Shown: in pieces, positions 36,724-46,306 of the stretch
Layout of the letters: the number at the start of each line of letters is the position of its first letter
Numbering within the stretch: the first letter of the stretch is position 1
Assembly: GCA_025451955.1 (NCBI GenBank)
Contig: JANWJJ010000050.1
Coordinates: 1-46,335, forward strand
Length of the DNA stretch: 46,335 bases
Reading direction: 5' to 3'
DNA from: Rudaea sp.
GTDB lineage: Bacteria; Pseudomonadota; Gammaproteobacteria; Xanthomonadales; Rhodanobacteraceae
Program-made: the position numbers and the translations under genes
Notes under the pieces: generated by a model
The model's input: the letters and a program-made list of their open reading frames with translations, nothing else
Told to the model about the DNA's origin: nothing
Database searches by the model: none

Positions 36724-38436
36724 ATGAGAGTACGCAATCATATGACTGCGTCTGCGCTTTCCGACGCTCCGAATAATTGGCACGCCGTCGATTGGCGTCG
36801 TGTTGAGCGGAACGTCCGAGGAACGCAGATTCGGATCGCGAAGGCAACATTGGCCGGCAACTGGCGCAGGGTGAAAACTTTGCAACGGATGCTGACCCGC
36901 TCGTTGTGCGGCAAGCTGTTGGCCGTGCGGCGGGTGACTGAAAATCGAGGCAAGCGGACGGCGGGTGTCGATCGCGAGCTGTGGGATACACCGGCACGCC
37001 GATGGAAAGAAGTCGGCGAGTTGAAACGGCGTGGATATAAGCCTCTGCCTTTACGGAGAGTCTTTATCCCCAAGGCCAATGGTAAGGAACGCCCTCTAGG
37101 CATCCCGACCATGAAGGACAGGGCGATGCAAGCCCTGCACCTGTTGGCCTTGGCGCCTGTGGCAGAGTCGTTGAGCGACCAGAACTCGTATGGGTTCCGG
37201 ATCAATCGCTCGACGGCCGACGCCATGGGGCAGTTGTTCATAACCTTGTCCAAGAAGAATTCTGCAACTTGGGTCTTGGAAGCGGACATCAAAGGCTGTT
37301 TCGACAACATCAATCACGATTGGCTGGTGAGAAATGTCCCGATGGACAAATCGATCCTGCGGAAGTGGCTGAAGGCCGGTGTAGTCCACAAGGGCCAGCT
37401 TCTGGCAACAGAAGCGGGAACACCGCAAGGCGGGATCATTTCCCCCACCTTGGCAAACGCGGCGCTGGATGGTCTGGAATCACAACTGATCGCGCACCTC
37501 AGTGCGCGGTTCGGTGTGACCAAGGCCAAGAAGCTACTCGTACACGTGGTGCGGTACGCGGATGACTTCGTTATCACGGGGATCTCGAAAGAGATTCTTG
37601 AGGAAGTCAAACCCTGGGTGGAAGCATTCCTCGCCAAGCGAGGGCTGCAACTATCTACGGAGAAAACGCGTATCACGCACGTGGAAATGGGCTTCGACTT
37701 TCTGGGATGGAACTTCCGGAAGTACACCAACGGAAAATTCCTGATCAAACCGAGCAAGAAAAACGCGCAAGCGTTCTATCGCAAGGTTAAGGAAGTCATC
37801 AGCACCAACAAGACGGCAAAGCAGGAAAATTTGATTGGCCTGCTGAACCCGATGCTACGTGGCTGGGCGAATTATCACAGCCCCGTAGTGGCCAAAGCGG
37901 CGTTCTCCCGCATGGAGCACCTGATGTTCCGGGCGCTCTGGCGGTGGTCAAAGCGGCGGCACCCCAAGAAAAACCGTACGTGGATCAGGAAGAAGTATTT
38001 CCCGCCCATGAAAGGTCGATCCTGGGTGTTCGCAACCAAGGTGACCAAGGACGATGGCAGAAAGGTCTGGAAGACGCTGTACCAATTGAGCGGTACGCCA
38101 ATCCAGCGACACAAGAAAATCAAAGGGAGCTTTAACCCCTTTGATCCCGCTGACGAAGTGTATGGTGAGAAGCTGCGTCAGGAGCGTCTGTTGAACGACA
38201 GACGTCACCGCAAGCAGTGGATTACCCTCTACAAGTTGCAGGCGGGATTGTGTCCGGTATGCAATTGCAAGATCACGAGGGAAACGGGATGGCACGACCA
38301 CCACATTCACTATAGGGTGGCGGGTGGTTCCGATAACCTTCAAAATCGTGTATTGCTACATCCGTTCTGCCACACCAAGGTGCACAGCCTCGGTTTGACA
38401 GTAATCAAACCGGCCCCCTTTGGGGTTTTGTTATAG
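36724..38436 (+). CDS. ltrA: Group II intron reverse transcriptase/maturase with HNH endonuclease
   Basis: The ATG at 36724 after GAAGGAGA gives 570 residues. Reverse transcriptase blocks span about residues 60-330 ([38 protein letters not shown], catalytic YADD at 278-281). The maturase X domain is about 360-450 and a DNA-binding/HNH endonuclease region is about 505-560, with [19 protein letters not shown] and HPFCHTKVH. No frameshift or missing catalytic residue is visible. The stop is four bases before domain V. The sequence looks chloroplast-like (CL) rather than bacterial C type; this is a low-confidence lineage call. Confidence 0.95.
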   Translation: MRVRNHMTASALSDAPNNWHAVDWRRVERNVRGTQIRIAKATLAGNWRRVKTLQRMLTRSLCGKLLAVRRVTENRGKRTAGVDRELWDTPARRWKEVGELKRRGYKPLPLRRVFIPKANGKERPLGIPTMKDRAMQALHLLALAPVAESLSDQNSYGFRINRSTADAMGQLFITLSKKNSATWVLEADIKGCFDNINHDWLVRNVPMDKSILRKWLKAGVVHKGQLLATEAGTPQGGIISPTLANAALDGLESQLIAHLSARFGVTKAKKLLVHVVRYADDFVITGISKEILEEVKPWVEAFLAKRGLQLSTEKTRITHVEMGFDFLGWNFRKYTNGKFLIKPSKKNAQAFYRKVKEVISTNKTAKQENLIGLLNPMLRGWANYHSPVVAKAAFSRMEHLMFRALWRWSKRRHPKKNRTWIRKKYFPPMKGRSWVFATKVTKDDGRKVWKTLYQLSGTPIQRHKKIKGSFNPFDPADEVYGEKLRQERLLNDRRHRKQWITLYKLQAGLCPVCNCKITRETGWHDHHIHYRVAGGSDNLQNRVLLHPFCHTKVHSLGLTVIKPAPFGVLL

Positions 38437-38440
38437 GCTC

Positions 38441-38512
38441 GAGCCGTGTGCGGGGAAACTCGCACGCACGGTTCTAAGGGGGGGATGGGCCAGCAATGGC
38501 CTGTCCCCACCC
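38441..38512 (+). ncRNA. Group II intron domains V and VI
   Basis: Domain V is 34 bases (38441-38474). It begins GAGCC with the catalytic AGC, has a GAAA-containing loop and closes with GGTTC. Domain VI pairs GGG/CCC (478-480 with 510-512), GGGGA/TCCCC (481-485 with 504-508) and GGCCA/TGGCC (488-492 with 497-501) around a GCAA loop; all positions are 38xxx. A38509 is left bulged as the branch point. Confidence 0.92.
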
Positions 38513-38515
38513 GAT

Positions 38516-38793
38516 TCGTGTGTCCGCGCCGCGTCGCGATGGCACAGCCTACATGTGGAATTCCCTACCCAAACACCTCGCGCATCTGATCGTTGGCCAG
38601 TACGGCGCAGTCGCTCATGAGGTAGTTTTCTTGCCAGGCGGACGGCCGCGTCGAAGTTGATGATACGGCCGGTGTCAGGCTGCTGATATCGGACAATTTA
38701 TACAATGCTGCATTGTCCCGAAGCCCGCCATGCGCAGGCTTCGCCGCATATCGGCTGACCGGTGGCATGGCAGAGCCAAATCGTGGCGTTGGT
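38516..38793. other. Intergenic remnant between intron and dnaE
   Basis: These 278 bases hold no gene I can support. Just beyond the dnaE stop lie two hairpins: GAAGCC/GGCTTC (38720-38725 with 38737-38742), and a 15-base palindrome at 38702-38716 nested in GGACAAT/ATTGTCC (38691-38697 with 38712-38718). They may end dnaE transcription. A short minus-strand frame ending at 38565 (NDQMREVFG) could be a gene remnant, but I do not recognise it. Confidence 0.4.
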
Positions 38794-41700
38794 TCAAACG
38801 CCACCCGACGCCGGCCGGCTCAACAGCCATTCGGTAGCGAGCACGCCCGGCAGCGCATCCAGCGCGAGTTTCAGATCGGCGGTGGCACGCACGCGCCATT
38901 CCGGGCCGAGTTCGAGTTCGGCGCGGCTTTGCGCGTTCGCGTAGTTCAGACGCAAGGCGGTCTGGCCGCCGCGGAATCCGTTGAGCGCATTGCGCAAGGT
39001 TGCGATGAAGGCGGTGTCGACGCCGTTGAGATTGATTCGCAGCAGTCGCGTGTAGCGTTCGCAGGCCTCGTTGAGCGTGAGCACGCGGCGCGCGCGCAGG
39101 CGTAGACCGCCGGCGAACTCGTCCCAGGCGAGACCACCTTCGACGACGAGGATGGCATCGCGCGTCAGCAGCGGTGCGAACTCGACGAAGGTATCGCGGA
39201 AGAAACTGACTTCGACGCGGCCGCTGCCGTCTTCGATCTGCACGAAGGCCATGCTGTCGCCGCGCTTGCGCAGATCGGCCATCTGGCCGGCGACGATCCA
39301 GGCGGTTTCCGGCGGACGCCGAAAGCGATTGCCATTGTCGTCGTCGCCATGCCGTGGTTTCGGCGGCTGGAAGCGCTGACCGATCTCGCCGATCGGACAC
39401 GTCGCCAGTTGCGCGAGTACATCGCGCCAGACATCGGTGGGATGACCGGAAAGATAGTGACCGAGGGTGTCGCGTTCACCTGCCAGACGACGCTCGATCG
39501 GCCACTCCGGAATTTCCACTCGCGGCAGCGCCGGCACCGACGCCGGACTGCTGGCGCCGAACATGTCATTTTGCCCGGCCTGCGCATCGCGCGCCTGCTG
39601 TTCGGCAGCGCGCACGGCTTCGGGCAATTGCGCCATCAGGCTGGCGCGGTTGTTCGCGAGCGCATCCATCGCGCCGCACAGAATCAGGGCTTCGAGTACG
39701 CGCTTGTTGATCTTCTGCGCGTCGACGCGATGACAAAAATCGGCGAGATCATGGAATGCACCGCCGCGCGCGCGCGCATCGACCAGGCTTTCCACCGCGC
39801 CATGACCGACACCCTTGACCGCGCCGAGGCCGTAACGGACGGTGTCCGAGCGCGGCTTGCCCGCTTCTGCGTCGAGCGCGGCGAACATATAGCCCGACGA
39901 ATTCACATCCGGCGGCAGCACGGTCAAACCCAGCGTGCGTGCTTCGCCGAGAAAATTCACCACCTTGTCGGTGTTGTCCATGTCCGCCGACAGCACCGCC
40001 GCCATGAACTCGGCTGGGTAGTGGGTCTTCAACCACGCGGTCTGGTAGGTGATCAGGGCATAGGCGGCGGCGTGAGATTTGTTGAAACCGTAGCCGGCAA
40101 ATTTTTCCATCAAGTCGAAAATGGCATCGGCCTGCGCAGCGCTGAGGCCATTTACCGCGGCGCCTTCGCTGAAGACTTCGCGATGCTTGGCCATCTCGGC
40201 CGCGTTCTTCTTGCCCATCGCGCGGCGCAGCAGATCGGCGCCGCCCAGCGTGTAACCGCCGACGATCTGGGCCATCTGCATGACCTGTTCCTGATAGACC
40301 ATGATGCCGTAGGTCTCGCGCAGCACCGGTTCTACGCGCGGATCGGGATAGTCGATCGTTTCACGGCCGTGTTTGCGCGCCACAAAGCTGGGAATAAGAT
40401 CCATCGGACCGGGCCGATACAGTGCGCCCAGCGCGATGATGTCCTCGAAGCGGTCGGGCTTTGCGTCCTTGAGCATGCGCTGCATGCCCGCCGATTCGAA
40501 CTGGAAGACCGCAATCGTTTGCGCTTTCTTCAGCAGTTCGTACGGCGCGGGATCATCCAAGGGCAGTTGCGAAATATCCAGCGGCACCTCGCCGGATTGC
40601 GCGCGGCGCGCATTGATCGCCTTCACCGTCCAGTCGATGATGGTCAGTGTGCGCAGGCCGAGAAAGTCGAACTTCACCAGGCCGACGGCTTCAACGTCGT
40701 CCTTGTCAAACTGGGTGACGACGCCGTCGCTGCCGCCTTCGCTGTAGAGCGGGGCGAAATCCGTCAGCGGTGTCGGCGCGATCACCACGCCGCCGGCGTG
40801 CTTGCCGGCGTTGCGGATCAGGTCTTCGAGCTTGAGTGCCAGATCGACCAGATCGCGCACCTCGTCGTCGGTTTCGTACTGGGTCTTGAACTCGGCGACG
40901 ATGCGACTGGAATCCTCGCGCGCCTTCTTGCTGCGCCCGAGCAAATCGTCCAGCGATAGCGGGTCGGTCGGGCGCTGCGGAATGAGCTTGGCGATCTTGT
41001 CGACCTGGCCATAACCCATGCCGAGCACGCGGCCGGTATCGCGTAGCACGGCCTTGGCCGCCATCGAGCCGTAGGTGATGATCTGGCTGACCTTGTCGTG
41101 GCCATATTTGTCGCCGACGTAGTTGATGACTTCGTCGCGCCGATCCATGCAGAAATCGACGTCGAAATCCGGCATCGATACGCGCTCGGGATTGAGAAAA
41201 CGCTCGAACAGCAGGCCATACTGCAACGGATCAAGATCGGTGATGCCCAGGCTCCACGCCACCACCGAACCCGCACCGGAGCCGCGCCCCGGCCCGACGG
41301 GAATATCGTGATTCTTCGCCCAGTTGATGAAGTCGGCCACGATCAGGAAGTAGCCGGCGAACCCCATCTTGATGATGACATCGAGTTCGCTGTGCAAGCG
41401 GTTCGCATAATCTGCGGGGACGAAATCTTGTGCCAGCGGATGCTTGCGCAGACGTAGATCAAGGCCCGACTCGGCCTGCGCACGAATATGCGCGTCGATC
41501 GTTTTTCCCGGCGGTGCCGGGAACGCGGGCAGGTGATAGGTGCCGAAGGACAATTCCAGATTGCAGCGTTTTGCAATTTCTATACTATTTTGCAAGGCCT
41601 CCGGAAGGTCGGCGAACAGCGTCGTCATTTCCTCGGCGGATTTCAGATACTGCTCGGGCGTGTAATCGCGCGGACGCTTCGGATCGTTGAGCAGGCGGCC

Positions 41701-42399
41701 CTGTTGGATGCACACCCGCGCTTCGTGCGCCTCGAAATCCTCGCGCGTGGGAAAGCGTACGTCGTTCGTCGCCACCACCGGGCAATCGGTCGCCGCGGCC
41801 AGTTGCAGCGCCGCGTCGAGATACTGCGCCTCGTCGGCATGCCCGGTGCGGGTCAGCTCGAAATACCAGCGATCGTCGAAATGCCGCAACCACTCACGCG
41901 TGCGCGCGAGCGCGGCCTCGGGTTTGCCGGCGAGCAGCAGATGACCGATGTCGCTGTTGCGCCCGGCCAGCGCGATCAAGCCGTCGCTGTGGCCGTCGAT
42001 CCAGGCCGGATCGAGCAGCGCGTGATCGCCGTGACGGCCTTCGATGTAACTGCGCGAGATCAGGCGCGCCAGATTCAGATAACCGGCGTGGTTCTGACAC
42101 AGCAAGGTCAAGCATGTCGGCCGCTGCGTGTCCTCGGCATTGGCGATCAGCAGATCCGCGCCGGCGATCGGTTTGATCCCGTTCGCTTCCGCGGCGCGAT
42201 AGAACTTCACCAGCGCGAACAGATTGCTCTGGTCGGTCAGCGCCAGCGCGGGCAAGCGCAACTCGACTGCGCGACTGATCAGATTCGGCCGCGGCGCCTT
42301 CGCCGGATCGCCGTATTCGGGCTTGTCCGGCAGGCGGATGGTCGAATCGACCAGCGAGTAGTCGCTGTGGATGTGGAGGTGGACGAAAGCGGGGTTCAT
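38794..42399 (-). CDS. dnaE: DNA polymerase III subunit alpha
   Basis: This 1201-residue protein is the replicative polymerase. The N-terminal PHP domain begins FVHLHIHSDYSLVDSTIRL. The polymerase core has GPGRGSGAGSVVAW and PDFDVDFCMDRRDEVI (about 405-420, two catalytic aspartates), with the third in KFDFLGLRTLTIID. A helix-hairpin-helix region, an OB domain (about 1000-1090; AWIVAGQMADLRKRGDSMAF) and a tau-binding tail follow. The length fits a single-copy type 1 DnaE. The genes that often surround dnaE (lpxB, rnhB, accA) are not adjacent here. Confidence 0.97.
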   Translation of the reverse strand: MNPAFVHLHIHSDYSLVDSTIRLPDKPEYGDPAKAPRPNLISRAVELRLPALALTDQSNLFALVKFYRAAEANGIKPIAGADLLIANAEDTQRPTCLTLLCQNHAGYLNLARLISRSYIEGRHGDHALLDPAWIDGHSDGLIALAGRNSDIGHLLLAGKPEAALARTREWLRHFDDRWYFELTRTGHADEAQYLDAALQLAAATDCPVVATNDVRFPTREDFEAHEARVCIQQGRLLNDPKRPRDYTPEQYLKSAEEMTTLFADLPEALQNSIEIAKRCNLELSFGTYHLPAFPAPPGKTIDAHIRAQAESGLDLRLRKHPLAQDFVPADYANRLHSELDVIIKMGFAGYFLIVADFINWAKNHDIPVGPGRGSGAGSVVAWSLGITDLDPLQYGLLFERFLNPERVSMPDFDVDFCMDRRDEVINYVGDKYGHDKVSQIITYGSMAAKAVLRDTGRVLGMGYGQVDKIAKLIPQRPTDPLSLDDLLGRSKKAREDSSRIVAEFKTQYETDDEVRDLVDLALKLEDLIRNAGKHAGGVVIAPTPLTDFAPLYSEGGSDGVVTQFDKDDVEAVGLVKFDFLGLRTLTIIDWTVKAINARRAQSGEVPLDISQLPLDDPAPYELLKKAQTIAVFQFESAGMQRMLKDAKPDRFEDIIALGALYRPGPMDLIPSFVARKHGRETIDYPDPRVEPVLRETYGIMVYQEQVMQMAQIVGGYTLGGADLLRRAMGKKNAAEMAKHREVFSEGAAVNGLSAAQADAIFDLMEKFAGYGFNKSHAAAYALITYQTAWLKTHYPAEFMAAVLSADMDNTDKVVNFLGEARTLGLTVLPPDVNSSGYMFAALDAEAGKPRSDTVRYGLGAVKGVGHGAVESLVDARARGGAFHDLADFCHRVDAQKINKRVLEALILCGAMDALANNRASLMAQLPEAVRAAEQQARDAQAGQNDMFGASSPASVPALPRVEIPEWPIERRLAGERDTLGHYLSGHPTDVWRDVLAQLATCPIGEIGQRFQPPKPRHGDDDNGNRFRRPPETAWIVAGQMADLRKRGDSMAFVQIEDGSGRVEVSFFRDTFVEFAPLLTRDAILVVEGGLAWDEFAGGLRLRARRVLTLNEACERYTRLLRINLNGVDTAFIATLRNALNGFRGGQTALRLNYANAQSRAELELGPEWRVRATADLKLALDALPGVLATEWLLSRPASGGV

Positions 42400-42558
42400 G
42401 GCGGCCGGAGACTACTGTGTGAGAGTAGCCCCCAGCCGCCGACTCGACAAGGCTTGACGCGGCTGAATCGTCCCGACCCTGAGTGTTCAGCCTGTGTCGC
42501 TTGCTTGGGTTTTGTTTATGGGCGTCGGTTGGATGGAATCGAATGCGATCGATTCATA

Positions 42559-44462
42559 TCAGAGTCCATTTCCATCGAAACCGTCACGGAAGATTTCATC
42601 GCTGTTCACTTGAATGACTTTGGCGAGGCTCGGAATACCATTGACGAAGGTGGTCAATGCATACGGTCCGGGCGGCAGACCGGACAACGGTGCACTGCTG
42701 TAGCTCGTGTCAGAGCGGCTCGAATTTGTTGCAGGCGATGTCCAGACGATTTGCGCGTTATCAAGGCGACGCAATTGCACCAGTGGCGAGTTGGTGGCAC
42801 TGCTATTGGTCGCGCCACCGGACGCTTCGCTATCGCCGTCGAAGCCGTGACCGGTCAGTTGCAGCGATTGTCCGACTACTACGGGGTTGTTGACACTGCT
42901 GACCACGGGCCGGCTGTTATCGGTAAAGCCCAAGTCGAACGAATATCGCTGGGCACTGGAGAGCCAGTCAATATTGTTGAGGCCGCCCACAAGTCTCGGT
43001 GGAGAAGTGTCCACTGAATCCTGGGAACTCCATACAACTCGGCTGTGCCGGATGATGTCCCGTTACTGGCATACCCTCCTGCGACCAGCACTTGGCCGGA
43101 GGGTAGCAACGTAGCCGTGTGGTAGTACCGCGCGGTATTGAGATTGCCTGCGGGACTCCAGAGGCTGGTGGTGGGATCGTAGATTTCTGTGCTGGCGAGA
43201 ACACCGGAATTACTCTCTCCGCCCGCGACCAGCACTTTGCCGGACGGTAGCAAGGTGGCTGAATACCCCCAGCGCGCAGTCGCAAGAGCGCCTGCCGCGT
43301 TCCACTGGTTTCCCGAGTCATACAACTCGGCACTGGCGAGTACAGTGCCACCGCTGCCCGTGCCACCCACGACCAGCACTTGACCGGAGGCCAGCAGGGT
43401 TGCGGTGTGGCCGTACCGCGCTGTTGCAAGGTTGGCAGCAGGACTGGAACTCCAGCTATTGGTGCCTGGGTCGTAAACTTCGGTACTGGCGAAAACCGTG
43501 AAGAAGCCTTGGCCGCCTCCGGTAACCAGTACCTGGCCAGAGGGAAGCAAGGTAGCGGTGTGCTGCGTGCGCGCAGTCGCCAATGTATTTGTGGTGGCAG
43601 TCCAGCTGCCGCCAAGGCTGATCGGATTCGGGTTATACAGCTCGGTATTGGCCGGAAAAACACCATGATTGTTGGAGCCGCCCGCTATCAGCACCTGACC
43701 GGAGGTCAGCAGGGTGGCCGTAGGTCCTGCGCGAGCGGTATTGAGGTTGCCTGGGAGGTACGTCGTCCAGGAATCCAGATCCGGGTCGTACAACTCGGCG
43801 CTACTGACCACACCGCTGGTGCCTGAACCTGTGTCCCCGGCGACCAACACCAGACCCGAGGGCAGCAAGGTGGCGATGTGGCTTTCGCGCGCGGTGTTGA
43901 GAGCGCCAGTTGAAGGAGTCCACATATTTGTGGCTGGGTCATACAACTCGGCGGTGTTGAGTACGTTGTTGGCGTCTTGTCCGCCAACGACCAGCACCAG
44001 ACCGGAAGGTAGCAAGGTGGCGGTGTGGCCCACGCGGGGCGAATGGAGATTGTTGAGCGTGAAGCTCCACGAGTTCGTGGTCGGGTCATACAACTCGGCG
44101 GTGTTGAGCACACTGCCATTGGCGTCTTGTCCACCAACGACCAGCACCAGGCCGGAAGGCAACAAGGTAGCGGTATGGGATTGCCGAGCCGTGTTCAGAC
44201 TGGCGACGACGCTCCAAGCCGCCGCGCCCGGATCGTAGATTTCTACACTGCCGATAGCGACATAGCTGGGCGCTCCTCCCTGTCCACCGGCAACCAGCAC
44301 TTGGCCAGAAGGCAGCAGGGTAGCGGTGTGGTTAGTGCGAGCGGTATTGAGGCTGCCGGTGGTGCTCCAGGTGATTGGGGCGGCCAACGCACCAGCGCAA
44401 ATGACGAGGCTGCTCATGAGCAGCAGTATTGAGAGCAGGCAACGTTGGCGAGCGCAAATCAT
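42559..44462 (-). pseudogene. Secreted kelch-like repeat protein, frameshifted near its C-terminus
   Basis: The ATG at 44462 follows AGGAGA. A signal peptide (LLSILLLMSSLVICAGALAA) is followed by nine repeats of about 48 residues with the pattern LNTAR..HTATLLPSGQVLVAGG...AELYDP, a kelch/galactose-oxidase-like propeller. After AELYG near 43030 the frame runs into unlike sequence and stops at 42879. The natural continuation (RPVVSSVNNPVVVGQSLQL to SLAKVIQVNSDEIFRDGFDG) lies in the -1 frame and runs to the stop at 42559. A single-base indel between about 42950 and 43035 explains both. It may be a real pseudogene or a sequencing error. Rejoined, the protein would be about 634 residues and end with the DEIFRDGF motif shared with the next gene upstream. 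Confidence 0.8.
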
Positions 44463-44502
44463 GAGCGAATCTCCTGGTCGTCTGATCGCCCTCTTTCTTC
44501 CA

Positions 44503-44523
44503 GAATTGGCGCCAGCGATTACA
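44503..44523 (-). repeat. Upstream repeat block B, copy 1 (kelch gene)
   Basis: This 21-base block lies about 41-61 bases before the kelch start codon. It matches 46151-46171 at 19 of 21 positions; the shared core on the minus strand is TGTAATCGCTGG. Both copies lie a similar distance before a ribosome binding site, so a promoter or operator is likely. The remaining bases of 44463-44640 hold no gene. Confidence 0.7.
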
Positions 44524-44606
44524 CGTTAGTGAACGCATTGCAGCCTCGAACGGCATGGTCATACCGTGTGGAAAGGTAATGACTGAAGGGAAGTCCGTCC
44601 CTGGAC

Positions 44607-44635
44607 TACTCGACACAAGCTATCGTTTTGCCAAG
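44607..44635 (-). repeat. Upstream repeat block A, copy 1
   Basis: This 29-base block starts five bases beyond the TAG stop of the beta-helix gene and lies about 145-173 bases before the kelch start. It matches 46307-46335 at 27 of 29 positions. On the minus strand TTGGCA, 17 bases, then GAGTAG resembles a weak sigma-70 promoter (GAGTAT in copy 2). Confidence 0.75.
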
Positions 44636-44640
44636 GCTGC

Positions 44641-46113
44641 CTACTGGAAGCCGTTGTAGAAAATTTCGTCAGGGTTCCGCTCGTAGGCGCCGATGTCGGC
44701 GGCGGTACCTTGCACGCGCGGAAAACCGTTGCCACGCTCATCCGTCGTAAGATTCTGGGGATTGCTTCCATGGTCGATGGCTTGGCTGGTCGGCAACAGC
44801 GCGTGTGTCTTCACCCACCCGCCGTTAGCAGCCAGCGGTGTGAGACCGGGATCGCCACTGCGCGTGCCCGTAGGCAACAATGTGCCGTGCACGCCGACCA
44901 GACTGTCGGGGGCGCCCGCCACGAAGCATGCGGATACTAAGTCCGAGTTCGTGCTAGTCGGACTGCCGCCAGTAACCAAATTCTTGGCAATGATGGAACT
45001 GCGAAGAGTGAAGCTGCTACAAGATGCAATGTCGATACCGCCAGCATACCCACCAGAATTGTACGCAATCGTGCTATTGCTGATATTTATCTGTGCGTTA
45101 TTATTAGCATAAATACCGCCGCCTTTCGTGGCGGTATTTCCGGAGATCGTGCTATTGGTGATCGTCAGCGGCACCGCGCCAGTCACCATAATGCCACCAC
45201 CAAGTAGCTGTTGAGTGCTGTTATTGGAGATAGTGGACGAATTTACCGTAACGGGGCTGGATGTACGTATTCCTGGGCCGGCATTACCATCAATGGTCGA
45301 GCCATCCAGCTTGACATTCCCACTGACGAATACTCCGCCATAACTGTTGTCATTGACCGAGCTACCGTCATTCAGGTCAGCGCCTCCGCCTATGATCCCC
45401 CAGCCGGAGTTGTGGCTAATTTGACTGAAATTACTGACGATGGTGCCGCCCCCCGATGCGATCACGCCCGAACCACCCACATAATTTCCGATAGGATTCC
45501 TACTAGGGAAGTTGTTGTACGCGATGGTGGCTGTGAGATTTGTAACGCCGACCGAGGAAATGGCGCTACCGTATTTCGCCACGCAGCCGTGTACTGTGGA
45601 ATGCGCAAGATATACCGAGCCTTTGGAAATGACGCAGCCGCCATGCCCGGCATCACTGCCAGAAGCCGGCGGATCGGAATAGCCGCTGTACAATGTGAGA
45701 TAGGAAAGTCTCACGATGCCTGTGCCGGAGTGATTGAATATGCGGCTAGCCGCGCCCCCATTGATGGTCACTGGGTGCCCGGGCGGCCCCTTGATGGTCA
45801 GGTCGTTGACCGTAATCGGTATTTCGCCATTCGTCAGCGTGATCGTGCACGCGGTCAGCCCCGTCATGTCGATCGTATCCCCGCTATTCGCGTACGTGAC
45901 TGAAGAGCGCAATCCAAAAAGAATTATCGGTATTGGCCCGCCGCCACCAATAAAAATGTCGGCATCCGAGCAGGCATGCACGACGATATTGGCAGCGATG
46001 GCCGGTGTGACCAGGCTGCCAAGCCCTAGCGCCGCGGCCAGACAGGCTGCCAGGTGATGCGGACGCAATGCCCGGTTGTCGGGACGATGCACATTGCGGT
46101 TACTGACGCTCAT
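44641..46113 (-). CDS. Secreted right-handed beta-helix protein with choice-of-anchor-Q-type ending
   Basis: This 490-residue protein starts at ATG 46113 after CCGGAGA. A long N-region and signal peptide (HLAACLAAALGLGSLVTPAIAAN) precede a parallel beta-helix at about residues 80-390 with repeated short rungs such as ITNSTISGNTATKGGGIYANN. The C-terminal section (LTPLAANGGWVKTHALLPTS, AIDHGS, TDERG, DIGAYE) is the pattern of choice-of-anchor Q proteins. The protein ends RNPDEIFYNGFQ. The first cysteine pair (HACSDAD, LTACTI) may form a disulfide. It is likely secreted or surface-bound; the substrate is unknown. Confidence 0.85.
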   Translation of the reverse strand: MSVSNRNVHRPDNRALRPHHLAACLAAALGLGSLVTPAIAANIVVHACSDADIFIGGGGPIPIILFGLRSSVTYANSGDTIDMTGLTACTITLTNGEIPITVNDLTIKGPPGHPVTINGGAASRIFNHSGTGIVRLSYLTLYSGYSDPPASGSDAGHGGCVISKGSVYLAHSTVHGCVAKYGSAISSVGVTNLTATIAYNNFPSRNPIGNYVGGSGVIASGGGTIVSNFSQISHNSGWGIIGGGADLNDGSSVNDNSYGGVFVSGNVKLDGSTIDGNAGPGIRTSSPVTVNSSTISNNSTQQLLGGGIMVTGAVPLTITNSTISGNTATKGGGIYANNNAQINISNSTIAYNSGGYAGGIDIASCSSFTLRSSIIAKNLVTGGSPTSTNSDLVSACFVAGAPDSLVGVHGTLLPTGTRSGDPGLTPLAANGGWVKTHALLPTSQAIDHGSNPQNLTTDERGNGFPRVQGTAADIGAYERNPDEIFYNGFQ

Positions 46114-46150
46114 GAACGTATCTCCGGTGGGTGACTACCAGAGTATTCGG

Positions 46151-46171
46151 GAATTGCGGCCAGCGATTACA
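46151..46171 (-). repeat. Upstream repeat block B, copy 2 (beta-helix gene)
   Basis: This block lies 38-58 bases before the beta-helix start and matches 44503-44523 at 19 of 21 positions. The following 46172-46306 has no gene I can support and differs from the equivalent stretch before the kelch gene. Confidence 0.7.
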
Positions 46172-46306
46172 AAGGTGGGTTGAAGCGGCGGGTATTCCAG
46201 TAGTCGCTTGACCGGCGCGAAGCTGCGCCGATGCTCGGTGCAGGGGCCGAGACGCCGCAGCGCGGCAAGGTGGGCCGCCGCGTGGCGAGGCAATGGCTGA
46301 AGGAAA

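Larger units (their letters stand above)
35829..38515 (+). mobile_element. Complete group II intron with HNH-type maturase
   Basis: The 2,687-base element starts GTGCG (35829) and ends CCCGAT (38515), with a bulged A seven positions from the end. The 5' part (35829-36723) is ribozyme domains I to the start of IV and has no gene of its own. The EBS1 loop CAACCG (36373-36378) is fully complementary to the six bases before the insertion point (CGGTTG, 35823-35828). CCAGT at 36310-36314 can pair with ACTGG at 35816-35820 as EBS2/IBS2. The maturase lies in domain IV, and domains V and VI are intact, so the element looks splicing- and mobility-competent. It runs opposite to rpoN and dnaE. Confidence 0.92.

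Noticed and set aside
36068-36997. Minus-strand open frames inside the intron
   Set aside because: They lie in structured ribozyme RNA or opposite the maturase gene and show no recognisable domain or ribosome binding site.
38537-38587. Short plus-strand frame MAQPTCGIPYPNTSRI after the intron as a gene
   Set aside because: Sixteen codons with no ribosome binding site and no recognisable product.
42950-43035. Programmed -1 frameshift in the kelch gene
   Set aside because: No X XXY YYZ heptamer or clear downstream hairpin at the switch; a single-base indel is simpler.
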